Shown piece by piece: positions 18,996 to 26,002 of a stretch of 64,000 nucleotides of DNA. Origin of the DNA: Streptomyces sp. TG1A-8 (GTDB taxonomy: Bacteria > Actinomycetota > Actinomycetes > Streptomycetales > Streptomycetaceae). A program made the position numbers and the translations under genes. Position 1 is the first letter of the stretch; every line of letters starts with the position of its first letter. The stretch spans positions 496,001 to 560,000 of the forward strand of contig NZ_JASTLB010000001.1 in NCBI RefSeq assembly GCF_030499535.1, in the 5' to 3' direction. The notes under the pieces are model-generated. The model did no database searches. It had not been told where the DNA came from and saw only the letters and a program-made list of their open reading frames with translations.

Positions 18996-20369
18996 TCATC
19001 CGCGCACGGCCAGGACCACGAGGAAGAGGTTCAGCCCGCTGACCGCGGCGCAGATCACCACTGCGGCCCCGGTGGTGACGCCCCGGTTGACGAGCGGGCC
19101 CATCAGCGCCCGCCGCGCGGTGAACCACAGCAGCGGCGCGAGGGCGAAGGGGATGCCGAAGGACAGCACGATCTGGCTCAGGACCAGTGCCCCGGTCGGA
19201 TCGGTGCCCAGCGCGAGCAGGACCAGCGGCGGTGCCATGGTCAGCAGCCGGCGGACCGTCAGGGGCACCCGCCTGCGCAGGAACCCGCGCATGATGACCT
19301 GTCCGGCGAACGTCCCCACGCCCGCCGAGGCCAGGCCCGACGCGAGCAGGGCCAGCGCGAAGGCCAGGGCCGCGCCGGGGCCCAGTGCGAGGCCGAGGCC
19401 TTCGTGGAAGCCGTCCAGGCTCTCACCGCCACGGCCGGAACGGTGCAGCGTCGCGGCGGCCAGGGTGAGCATCCCGGCGTTGACCAGGCCCGCCAGCCCG
19501 AGGGCCACGCCGATGGAGAGGCGGTGCGCGCGCAGCACCCGGCGCTTCTGCGTCAGCGGGGTGCCTGCGGGCAGTTTGCCGAGGGAGGAGTGCAGGTAGA
19601 TCACGTGCGGCATGACCGTGGCGCCGATGATGCCGGTGGCCAGCAGCAGGCTCTGCGATCCCGCGAGCCGGGGCTGCATGCCGGCCAGGGCTCCGTGCCA
19701 GGAGCCGGCCCGCAGGGACTGGTAGACGAAGCCCAGGACGAGCACCAGCAGCAGGAGCGCGGTCACGACCTCGAAGCGGCGCCGTCCTTCGGGTGCCACC
19801 GCCAGCAGCACGAGGGAGGAGGCGGCGACGATGACCGCCGCCGGCAGGGTCGGCAGTCCGAACAGCAGGTGCAGGGCCACCGCCCCACCGACGAACTCGG
19901 CCAGGTCGGTGGCCATGGCCACCAGTTCGGCCTGGACCCACAGGCCGTGGGTGAGCGCGCGCGGTGCGTGCTCCCGGCACAGTTCCGGCAGGTCCCGGCC
20001 GGTGGCGACGCCGACCTTGCAGGCGAGGTACTGCACGAAGACCGCCACCACGTTGGCCAGGACGATCACCCACAGCAGCCGCGGGCCGTACCGGCTGCCC
20101 GCGGTCATGTTGGTGGCGAAGTTCCCCGGGTCCATGTAGGCGACGGAGACGACCAGGGCCGGCCCGAGCATGGCCAGCCCCGCCCGGGCCCGCCCCGGTG
20201 CGCGTGCCGCCCGTTTCCCGGGCGGGGGGACCGGTCCGGCACGGGGGGACCGGGGCGGGGTCCGCGGGAGGGCGGCGGGCGGTGCCTCCCCCGGACGGGG
20301 TCCGTCCGCTGCGGCGGGCGGCCGCAGGGTGCCCGTGGGCGCTTTGCGGTAGGACCGCGGGTCGAGCAT
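18996..20369 (-). CDS. mntH: NRAMP-family Mn(II)/Fe(II) transporter
   Basis: A 457-residue integral membrane protein with about eleven helices. The metal-binding helix 1 motif DPGNFATN and the helix 6 motif GATVMPHVIYLHSSL are both intact, as is the QIVLSFGIPFALAP segment. These define proton-coupled divalent metal importers of the NRAMP/MntH family. The N-terminus has about 60 Pro/Arg-rich cytoplasmic residues that are not part of the fold. The ATG at 20369 overlaps the preceding gene's stop as TGATG. It is the last gene of an operon headed by manganese catalase, so it probably supplies that enzyme with Mn. Confidence 0.92.
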   Translation of the reverse strand: MLDPRSYRKAPTGTLRPPAAADGPRPGEAPPAALPRTPPRSPRAGPVPPPGKRAARAPGRARAGLAMLGPALVVSVAYMDPGNFATNMTAGSRYGPRLLWVIVLANVVAVFVQYLACKVGVATGRDLPELCREHAPRALTHGLWVQAELVAMATDLAEFVGGAVALHLLFGLPTLPAAVIVAASSLVLLAVAPEGRRRFEVVTALLLLVLVLGFVYQSLRAGSWHGALAGMQPRLAGSQSLLLATGIIGATVMPHVIYLHSSLGKLPAGTPLTQKRRVLRAHRLSIGVALGLAGLVNAGMLTLAAATLHRSGRGGESLDGFHEGLGLALGPGAALAFALALLASGLASAGVGTFAGQVIMRGFLRRRVPLTVRRLLTMAPPLVLLALGTDPTGALVLSQIVLSFGIPFALAPLLWFTARRALMGPLVNRGVTTGAAVVICAAVSGLNLFLVVLAVRG

Positions 20370-20746
20370 CACGGCCGGCTCCCCTCGCTCCCCGGCTCAC
20401 GGCCGGCTCCGCTCCCCCGGCCACGGCCGGCTCCGCTCCCCCGGCCACGGCCGGCTCCGCTCCCCCGGCCACGGCCGGCCCGCCTGCCCGGCCGGCGGCC
20501 GGCGCGTCCGGCCGGCGGGCCGTACTGCTCCGCTGTCCGGACGGTCCGCCTGCGCGCGGTGGCGCGGTGCGCGGCCACGTGGTGGACGGCGGCGGCCAGC
20601 AGCACGGGGGCGAGCAGCCGCTGCGGCCACCCGCCCAGGGCGAGGCCGGTCACGGCGGCGGTCAGGTAGAGGCAGACCAGGACGGGGCACGCCCGCACCG
20701 AGCGGGGCCGGTGCCGTGCGGCGGCGGTGGGGGACGGGACTGCCAT
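20369..20746 (-). CDS. Small membrane protein with a tandem Arg-Gly repeat tail
   Basis: A 125-residue protein from the ATG at 20746, preceded by GGGAG. It has two close hydrophobic segments (VLVCLYLTAAVTGLALGG and LLAPVLLAAAVHHVAAH), then a basic tail built of GRGRGSGA repeated three times. The repeat is encoded by a 24-bp tandem DNA repeat. It lies between manganese catalase and the NRAMP transporter, with TGATG coupling to the latter. The family is not recognised. The position suggests an accessory to metal uptake, but nothing in the sequence proves it. Confidence 0.6.
   Translation of the reverse strand: MAVPSPTAAARHRPRSVRACPVLVCLYLTAAVTGLALGGWPQRLLAPVLLAAAVHHVAAHRATARRRTVRTAEQYGPPAGRAGRRPGRRAGRGRGSGAGRGRGSGAGRGRGSGAGREPGSEGSRP
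20398..20479. repeat. 24-bp tandem repeat, 3.4 copies, inside a coding region
   Basis: Three identical 24-bp units (20398-20421, 20422-20445, 20446-20469) and a partial fourth. The period is a multiple of three, so copy number can change without breaking the frame of the small membrane protein. Confidence 0.9.
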
Positions 20747-20835
20747 GGTCGCTCCCGGGAAGGCGGGTGACGGGTGACGGGCCCGCTGCGGCGGGCCGGT
20801 GGGCCACGGGGCCCGGCGGGCCCCGTGGGCCTGGT

Positions 20836-21744
20836 TCATTCGTCCGGGGTCAGCACGTCCTTGATCTTTCCCTTGACCCCGGTCTCGGTGCCCAGGACCG
20901 GACCCCTCGGCTGCCCGAGGCTCCCGTCGTAGGTCGCGAACAGCTTGGGGTCGGGCGGGGGCGCCATGCCGATGTCACCGAGCGGTTGCGGGGTGTTCAG
21001 GATCGTCAGCTCGTGCTCGCCGTCCGGTGCCGGGCCGGTGGCCCACAGTCCGGCCCCGGCCTCGGTGCCGTCGGAGAGGTGCCACAGCGTCTGCGCGTGC
21101 TCCCGGTACTCCTCCTCCTCGAGACCGCCGGGTACGACCACGCCTTCCAAGCCGTCCTCGCGCAGTTGCTCGATGGCCGCCAGCCACTGGTTCTGGTGGA
21201 CCGTGTCCCGGGCCAGGTTGAACCGGAGCATGTCCTTGACCCCGGGATCGTCGGTCATGTTGTACAGCCGCGCGGTCTGCAGCCGGCTCTGCGCCTCGGC
21301 GGCGACGTTGGCGTAGAAGTCGGCCAGCAGGTTGCCGCTGGCGACGGCGTAACGGCCGTTCCAGGGGTAGCCGTTGCTGTCGGCGGGCAGCGCACCGCCG
21401 CCGGCGATGATGGCCTGCTGGGGGTCCATGCCGCCCAGGACCGCGCCGACGGCCGGGTCGCTGGTGGCCATCTTGGTGGTGGCGGTGGCCGGCGCGCCCT
21501 CCAGGAGCCTGGCCACCATGGTGGCCAGCATTTCCACGTGGCCGATCTCCTCGGTGGCGATGTCCATGATCAAATCCTTGTACTTGCCCTTGATGCGGGC
21601 GTTCCAGCCCTGGAACAGGTACTGCATCATCACCGACATCTCGCCGTAGGCGCCGCCCACCAGTTCCTGCAGCTTGTGCGCGTAGGGGGGATCGGGCTTC
21701 TCCGGCTTGGCTTCGAACTGAAGACGTTGGGTGTGGGTGAACAT
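20836..21744 (-). CDS. Manganese (non-haem) catalase
   Basis: A 302-residue enzyme that dismutates hydrogen peroxide at a di-manganese site. The four-helix core has MFTHTQRLQFEAKP at the start, ELVGGAYGEMSVMMQYLFQG (first Glu ligand region), DIATEEIGHVEMLATMVA (E-x-x-H ligand pair) and LARDTVHQNQWLAAIEQL (final Glu/His region). GAGGAG lies 5 bases before the ATG at 21744. It is the first gene of a three-gene unit with a small membrane protein and an NRAMP metal importer. Mn catalases of actinomycetes and bacilli are often stress- or sporulation-linked. Confidence 0.92.
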   Translation of the reverse strand: MFTHTQRLQFEAKPEKPDPPYAHKLQELVGGAYGEMSVMMQYLFQGWNARIKGKYKDLIMDIATEEIGHVEMLATMVARLLEGAPATATTKMATSDPAVGAVLGGMDPQQAIIAGGGALPADSNGYPWNGRYAVASGNLLADFYANVAAEAQSRLQTARLYNMTDDPGVKDMLRFNLARDTVHQNQWLAAIEQLREDGLEGVVVPGGLEEEEYREHAQTLWHLSDGTEAGAGLWATGPAPDGEHELTILNTPQPLGDIGMAPPPDPKLFATYDGSLGQPRGPVLGTETGVKGKIKDVLTPDE

Positions 21745-22261
21745 CGGCACTCCTCGTCCGGGACGTGGTCGGTGTCCGCCGGCCGGAAGGACGTGGGCGC
21801 CCCGGTCGCCGGAACAGGTGTCGTCGACGCTAGGAGGGGGGCGTCACCGGCCCGTCTCCAACGGTGTACGCATCCGGGGCCGACCGCGTCGCCGGCCTCC
21901 GTCCGCGGCGGGTGCGGCGTGTCCGGCGGCCGGCGGACGGGACGGCGGCCGGGCGGGGCTTCCCCGTGCCCGGCCGGGCGGGACACCCCGTCCGGCACCC
22001 GGGAACGGCACGGGTGACCGCGTGGAGACGGGCGCCGCCTCGATCCGCGCGGGCACGGGACCGCCCGTTGGAAACACCGTGGCCGGTTTAGGCCTGCCGG
22101 GGCCGGTTACCTGGCTGCGGACGGGTGGAAAAGGCAGCGACCCGTCTGCCACACCGCAGGAGCGGACGCCACGGGCACCGCCGCGCACCACTTTCCGCAG
22201 CGGAGCCGGCACGACCCGGCGACGGCACTCGGCGTGCGCCACTCGAGCCAGGTGCGGAGCG
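21745..22261. other. Intergenic region between Mn catalase and BTAD regulator genes
   Basis: About 515 bases without a supported gene. It carries the divergent promoters. A candidate sigma-B-type promoter (GTTT-N15-GGTTAC) lies at 22086-22110 facing the regulator. Confidence 0.45.
22086..22110 (+). promoter_or_regulatory. Possible stress-sigma (sigma-B type) promoter
   Basis: GTTT (22086-22089), 15 bases, then GGTTAC (22105-22110) departs by one base from the Streptomyces sigma-B pattern GNNT-N14-16-GGGTAC/T as I recall it. It is about 150 bases before the regulator start. Confidence 0.3.
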
Positions 22262-23014
22262 ATGAGGCCTCAGAACGACACTCCCCGCGCGGACCAGGCC
22301 CCGGCCGCCCTCCTCAGGCTGCTGGGGGACTTCCGCCTGGAGGTGAACCGGCGCAACGTCTACCTCCCGCCCTCGGCGCAGCGGCTCCTGGCCTGTCTCG
22401 CCCTGCACGCCGGAGGGGTCGCGCGCGAGCGGGCCTCGCAGCTGCTGTGGCCCGACCTGCCGCACGCCCGCGCGGGAGCGAGCCTGCGCTCGACGCTCTG
22501 GCGGATATCCCGGCGCAGCGATCAGCAGGGGCTGGTGGACCTGGGCGCCGCCCGGCTGTCCGTGTCCGGCCGCGTGGACGTCGACCTGCACACCGCCTCC
22601 CGCTACGCCGCCGAGCTGGCCAACGGCCCCACCCGCGACGCCCCCGGCGTGGAGATCCCGCCCGTCCTCCGCCAGGACCTCCTGCCCAGTTGGTGCGAGG
22701 ACTGGCTCACGGACGCCCGCGAGCACTTCCACCAGACCCGCCTGTACGCGCTGGAGGCCGTCAGCCGGCACCACCGCCGCCAGGGACACATGTGCACGGC
22801 GCTGAGGTACGCGATGACGGCGGTCGAGGCCGAACCCATGCGGGAGAGCGCCCACCGCGAGGTCACCGCCGTCCACCTCGCGGAGGGCAACACGGCGGAG
22901 GCGCTGCGGCACTTCGAGAACTACCGGCGCCGGTTGCGCGGCGAACTGGGCCTTCCCCCGTCCACGGGCTACCGCCGCCTGCTGGCTCCCTACCTGGGCC
23001 GCCCCCTCGACTGA
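22262..23014 (+). CDS. SARP/AfsR-like BTAD-domain regulator
   Basis: A 250-residue protein starting at the ATG at 22262 after GGAGCG. Residues about 15-95 form an OmpR-like winged helix (LGDFRLEVN, PSAQRLLACLALHAGG, SLRSTLWRISR). The remainder is a bacterial transcriptional activation domain with TPR-like helices (QTRLYALEAVSRHHRRQGH, EGNTAEALRHFENYRRRL). This is the short SARP layout. Such activators usually drive secondary-metabolite genes, but no cluster adjoins it; the NRPS-PKS lies 25 kb away. Its target is unknown. Confidence 0.82.
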   Translation: MRPQNDTPRADQAPAALLRLLGDFRLEVNRRNVYLPPSAQRLLACLALHAGGVARERASQLLWPDLPHARAGASLRSTLWRISRRSDQQGLVDLGAARLSVSGRVDVDLHTASRYAAELANGPTRDAPGVEIPPVLRQDLLPSWCEDWLTDAREHFHQTRLYALEAVSRHHRRQGHMCTALRYAMTAVEAEPMRESAHREVTAVHLAEGNTAEALRHFENYRRRLRGELGLPPSTGYRRLLAPYLGRPLD

Positions 23015-23172
23015 GCACGGCGGCGGGGCCGCTCCGCGGCGGGCGCCGGGGTCCGGTGGTTCGGAGGCGCAGGTCCCACTGCTTCACCGGGCCCCGGCTG
23101 TGGCCCCGGGTGCCCTGACGGGTGACCCCTACACCGGTTCGCCCGAAGAACGCGTCCGGCCGGGAACAGGCC

Positions 23173-23205
23173 CGTGGGCCCCGGGGACGTTCCCCGGGGC
23201 CCACG
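23173..23205. terminator. Hairpin terminator downstream of small membrane protein gene
   Basis: A perfect 15-bp stem (CGTGGGCCCCGGGGA and its complement) with a CGT loop, 19 bases beyond the gene's stop on the minus strand. Confidence 0.75.
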
Positions 23206-23223
23206 CAGCAGCGCTCCCGCGAT

Positions 23224-23394
23224 CTACCAGCGGTACCAGCGACCCTTGCGGCCACCGCCGTCCGCACTGCGCACGACGAAGCCCAGCAGCCAGACCACCA
23301 GCACGATCACCGCCACCCACCACAACGCCTTCAGCGCGAAACCCGCACCGAACAGGACCAGGGCCAACAGCAGAACAAGAAGCAGGGGAACCAT
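23224..23394 (-). CDS. Tiny hydrophobic membrane protein, copy 1
   Basis: A 56-residue peptide (ATG at 23394; another ATG two codons upstream at 23400). GGAGG lies 9 bases before the chosen start. It has two hydrophobic segments (MVPLLLVLLLALVLFGAG and WWVAVIVLVVWLLGFVV) and a basic tail ending GGGRKGRWYRW, so it is probably a two-helix membrane hairpin. Small proteins of this look are frequent in stress regulons of actinomycetes, without assigned function. An identical gene is at 45850-46020. Confidence 0.7.
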   Translation of the reverse strand: MVPLLLVLLLALVLFGAGFALKALWWVAVIVLVVWLLGFVVRSADGGGRKGRWYRW

Positions 23395-23592
23395 GTGCAT
23401 CAACCTCCGGCCCTCCTCGTGCCCGCCCCACGCACGAACACACGGCCGAACCACACGGTTTCTCCACCACTTCCCCGGGCACCGGAACGGGTTGCGGGCG
23501 CCGGGGACCGCCCGGTCGGCCCGGGTGCGGGCCGTGGCCTCCGCCGTCACAGTGGTAGTCGGGCACGCAATCGCCGGCAAGGAGGAACGACC

Positions 23593-23841
23593 ATGGCGAA
23601 GCCGAAGGACACCTCGGGGAAGCGGGAGCCGTCCAAGGGCGACAAGGTGGCCTGGAACAGTCACGGCAGCGAGACCTCGGGCACCGTGGAGAAGAAGATC
23701 ACCAAGCGGACGGAGGCGGCGGGACGCACCGTGGACGCCTCGCCGGACGAGCCCCAGTACGAGGTGCGCAGCGACAGGTCCGGCCGTTCGGCCGTGCACA
23801 AGGCCTCCGCCCTCAAGAAGAAGAAGCGGGGCTCCGAGTGA
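23593..23841 (+). CDS. DUF2945 (TUDOR-like) small basic protein
   Basis: An 82-residue protein after GGAGGAA. KGDKVAWNSHGSETSGTVEKK and PQYEVRSDRSGRSAVHKASALKKK match the DUF2945 'hypervirulence-associated' TUDOR-like fold. It is first in a tight operon; its TGA overlaps the next GTG. The role is unknown; a nucleic-acid-linked stress function is often suspected because of its neighbours. Confidence 0.85.
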   Translation: MAKPKDTSGKREPSKGDKVAWNSHGSETSGTVEKKITKRTEAAGRTVDASPDEPQYEVRSDRSGRSAVHKASALKKKKRGSE

Positions 23842-24179
23842 CGTCCGACGAGGACCGGGGCGAGGTGTGGGACACCTTCCGCGAGCTGGTCAACATGACA
23901 CCGTCCGCGCTGGAAAAGTGGCTGGACACCGAAGACTCCCGGACGGCCGGGCAGCACAAGGACGGGGGCGAGTCCACCGGTCACGCCTCCGGCCGCGCCA
24001 TCGTCGGGATCCTGCGCAAGAAGAAGGGCGACCTCACGGACGCGGATTACCAGCACATGCGCAAGGTGAACGGTTACATCCACCGTCACCTGGCGCAGCG
24101 CCCGGCGGGGGACGTCCGCGACACCCGGTGGCGCCACTCACTGATGAACTGGGGCCACGACCCCCTCACCGACAAGTAG
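23838..24179 (+). CDS. DUF3140 protein
   Basis: A 113-residue protein starting with the GTG of a GTGA overlap at 23838. VWDTFRELVNMTPSALEKWLDTEDS opens the DUF3140 pattern, followed by SGRAIVGILRKKKGDLTDAD, HMRKVNGYIHRHLAQRP and a C-terminal WRHSLMNWGHDP. The family is frequent beside DUF2945 genes and has Lys-rich linker segments. Translation is coupled to the upstream gene. The function is not known. Confidence 0.85.
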   Translation: MTSDEDRGEVWDTFRELVNMTPSALEKWLDTEDSRTAGQHKDGGESTGHASGRAIVGILRKKKGDLTDADYQHMRKVNGYIHRHLAQRPAGDVRDTRWRHSLMNWGHDPLTDK

Positions 24180-24184
24180 GGCAG

Positions 24185-24448
24185 ATGGACAAGGCACAGT
24201 TGATCGAGGCGACCGCGGACTGCACCACGGACACGGCCGACGGCCGCAAGCACGCCGCCGAGGACGTCGAGCGGGTGCTCGACGCGCTGTTCGGGACGGT
24301 GGAGCACCCCGGAACCATCGCCGAGGCCCTCAGGCGGGGCGAGACGGTGCTCGTGGGCAGTTTCGGCAGTTTCCAGAGCGACGGTCGAAGCGCCGTCTTC
24401 CGCCCCGGCAGGGCACTCACGGAGTACCTGCACGGCACGACCCGCTGA
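24185..24448 (+). CDS. HU-like DNA-binding protein, short and divergent
   Basis: An 87-residue protein starting six bases after the DUF3140 stop. MDKAQLIEATADCT, HAAEDVERVLDALFGTV and RRGETVLVGSFGSFQS follow the HU/IHF pattern. In place of the usual DNA-wrapping arm it has a short stretch (DGRSAVFRPGRALTEYL). It also has a Cys near residue 13. It is probably a nucleoid-associated protein working with the two preceding genes. Confidence 0.75.
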   Translation: MDKAQLIEATADCTTDTADGRKHAAEDVERVLDALFGTVEHPGTIAEALRRGETVLVGSFGSFQSDGRSAVFRPGRALTEYLHGTTR

Positions 24449-24488
24449 GCGGGGGAACGCGTACCGCGCGCGGGCCGTGCCGCCTGCG

Positions 24489-24971
24489 TCAGAGGGGCCG
24501 GTATCCGGTGACCGCACCGCCCGGGTCGTCCAGCAGGGCGAGGCGGGCGGTGATGCGCTTGCCGACCGGCTCCCGCCGCGCCTCGAAGCCCTGGCTGACC
24601 GCCATGACGATCTCCAGGCCGTGCTGGCCCACCCGTCCCGCGTCGGCCGCCCGGGCCACCGGCAGCACCGGGTCGGAGTCCCACACCGCCACCTCGATCA
24701 GGTCCCCCACGACCCGCAGGTCCAGCAGCACCGGACCCGGCGCGTACTTGCGGGCGTTGGTGACCAGCTCGCTCACCACCAGCTGCGTCAGGTCCAGGGC
24801 CCGGGCGGACACCGGCAGCCCGTACTCGCCCTGGACGCGCGTGAGGAAGCCGACGGCCAGATGACGGGCCCTGGCGATGTCCGAACCGTCCCCGTCCAGG
24901 GCCACGGTGGTCCGTATGGCCCACTCGTCCGGCACCGTGCCGTCCTCACCCACGGGCACCGGTTCCCTCAC
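24489..24971 (-). CDS. RsbW-like ATP-binding anti-sigma/kinase protein, copy 1
   Basis: A HATPase_c-domain protein of about 160 residues. VSELVTNARKYAPGP is the N box, VAVWDSDPVLPVAR the G1-like box, and GRVGQHGLEIVMAVSQGF the G2-like box. This is the Streptomyces RsbW/SpoIIAB-like serine kinase type that binds a sigma factor or phosphorylates a STAS antagonist. The GTG at 24971 is preferred because it matches the start of the 43.7-kb copy; GTG at 24995 is an alternative. It is divergent from a STAS gene, with a conserved promoter-like site between. Confidence 0.85.
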   Translation of the reverse strand: MREPVPVGEDGTVPDEWAIRTTVALDGDGSDIARARHLAVGFLTRVQGEYGLPVSARALDLTQLVVSELVTNARKYAPGPVLLDLRVVGDLIEVAVWDSDPVLPVARAADAGRVGQHGLEIVMAVSQGFEARREPVGKRITARLALLDDPGGAVTGYRPL

Positions 24972-25004
24972 GGCCGCCTTCACTACCCTGTTCACACCCC
25001 GCGC

Positions 25005-25029
25005 TTACCCGCGCGTTCGCGGGTGATGC
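25005..25029 (-). promoter_or_regulatory. Candidate sigma-B-type promoter of RsbW-like gene, copy 1
   Basis: On the minus strand GCAT, 15 bases, GGGTAA fits GNNT-N14-16-GGGTA. It overlaps the hairpin ACCCGCG-CGTT-CGCGGGT (25007-25024). The same arrangement is kept in the second copy although flanking bases differ. Confidence 0.4.
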
Positions 25030-25141
25030 CTCATTTTCGACTGTGGGCTGCGCCACACCGGCGCATCGGCCCTGACATGCGGGGCAGCGATTCCGGGTGA
25101 AGGTCAGGTGTGCGAGTATCACCGGCATGGCTGAGGGAAGA

Positions 25142-25501
25142 GTGGCAGGGACCGAACGAGCTGAGCACCCGAGCCGGCTGTCGGTCACGGCCACCGTCGC
25201 CGAGGGTGTCCGCGTGCTGAGCGTGGCGGGGGAGATCGACCACCACACCGGCGACGCGCTCCGCCGGGCCCTGGACGTCCCCGACGGCCCCCCGCGCGTC
25301 GTGGCCGACCTGCACCGGGTCACCTTCATGGACTCCAGCGGCATCAACATCCTCCTCGCCGCCCACCGCACCCTCACCGAGGCGGGCGGCTGGCTGCGCC
25401 TGGCCGCACCCACCCCCTCCGTCCTGCGCACCCTGCAGATCGTCGGCATCGACAGCGTCATCGACTGCCGGGACACCCTGCACCAGGCCCTCGACGGCTG
25501 A
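25142..25501 (+). CDS. STAS anti-sigma factor antagonist (RsbV/BldG-like), copy 1
   Basis: A 119-residue STAS protein starting with GTG at 25142, five bases after GAGG. An ATG at 25127 is in frame but has no ribosome-binding site, and the second copy likewise has its good site before the inner start. LHRVTFMDSSGINILLAAHR contains the phosphorylatable Ser of the DSSG motif. Unphosphorylated, such proteins bind RsbW-like partners and free the sigma factor. The obvious partner is the divergent ATPase. Confidence 0.87.
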   Translation: MAGTERAEHPSRLSVTATVAEGVRVLSVAGEIDHHTGDALRRALDVPDGPPRVVADLHRVTFMDSSGINILLAAHRTLTEAGGWLRLAAPTPSVLRTLQIVGIDSVIDCRDTLHQALDG

Positions 25502-25527
25502 CCCCGCCCGACCGGGACGGGGCCGTC

Positions 25528-25935
25528 CTAACCGGCCGTGCGGGCACCCTCCCCCGGCCGCGGGCCGGCCGGCTGGACGGCCAGGGGGGCGGCGCCCGGT
25601 GTGATGAGCAGGAAGGTGTCGAGGCCGAGGCGGCTGAAGACGCGCTGCAGATGGTCACCGACGCCCGTGAGGCTGAGGGATCCTCCGCTGCCGGCGAGCC
25701 GCTGGTACCAGCTGAGGAAGACGGTGATGCCGGTGGAGTCCCAGTTCTGGACCCGGGAGAGGTCCAGGACCAGATGACGGCAGCCGTCGTCGATGAGGCG
25801 CTCGCCGGCCGAGTGGAGCTCGGGCGAGGTGTACAGGTCGACGTCTTCGGGCAGGGCGGCGGTGACACGTTCGCCCGTACGCCGGATGTCCTCCAACACA
25901 GCCGTAGGCCTTTCCCTGCCGAGGCGGACAGACAT
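25528..25935 (-). CDS. STAS-domain anti-sigma factor antagonist
   Basis: A 135-residue protein from the ATG at 25935. LPEDVDLYTSPELH, LVLDLSRVQNWDSTGITVFL and SRLGLDTFLLI follow the STAS fold. The switch motif is DSTG, with Thr in place of the second Ser, but the phospho-acceptor Ser is present. It lies downstream of the phosphatase gene in the same direction, about 68 bases away, so the phosphatase may act on it. The C-terminal tail is a disordered Pro/Gly extension. Confidence 0.8.
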   Translation of the reverse strand: MSVRLGRERPTAVLEDIRRTGERVTAALPEDVDLYTSPELHSAGERLIDDGCRHLVLDLSRVQNWDSTGITVFLSWYQRLAGSGGSLSLTGVGDHLQRVFSRLGLDTFLLITPGAAPLAVQPAGPRPGEGARTAG

Positions 25936-26002
25936 GTGAGCTGCAGTGCTACGGCAGACCACCCTACAGAAGGCACCGCTCCCCGACCGACCGGAGGCCC
26001 GT

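Larger units (their letters stand above)
23159..23500. repeat. 342-bp duplicated block, copy 1
   Basis: The sequence from 23159 to 23500 recurs at 45785-46126 in the same orientation without a single difference found by eye. It contains a whole small membrane-protein gene, its leader and its terminator. Neither flank is shared. Confidence 0.95.
24517..25520. repeat. Duplicated anti-sigma/antagonist block, copy 1
   Basis: Bases 24517-25025 and 25192-25520 are almost identical to 43282-43791 and 43969-44300. The differences seen are a few single bases and a short indel. The stretch between the two parts (STAS leader and first residues) has diverged freely. Confidence 0.9.

Noticed and set aside
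20398..20479. Possible CRISPR array from regular repeats (also 27311-27377 and 61531-61578)
   Set aside because: Units are directly adjacent without spacers and no cas genes are present; these are simple tandem repeats.
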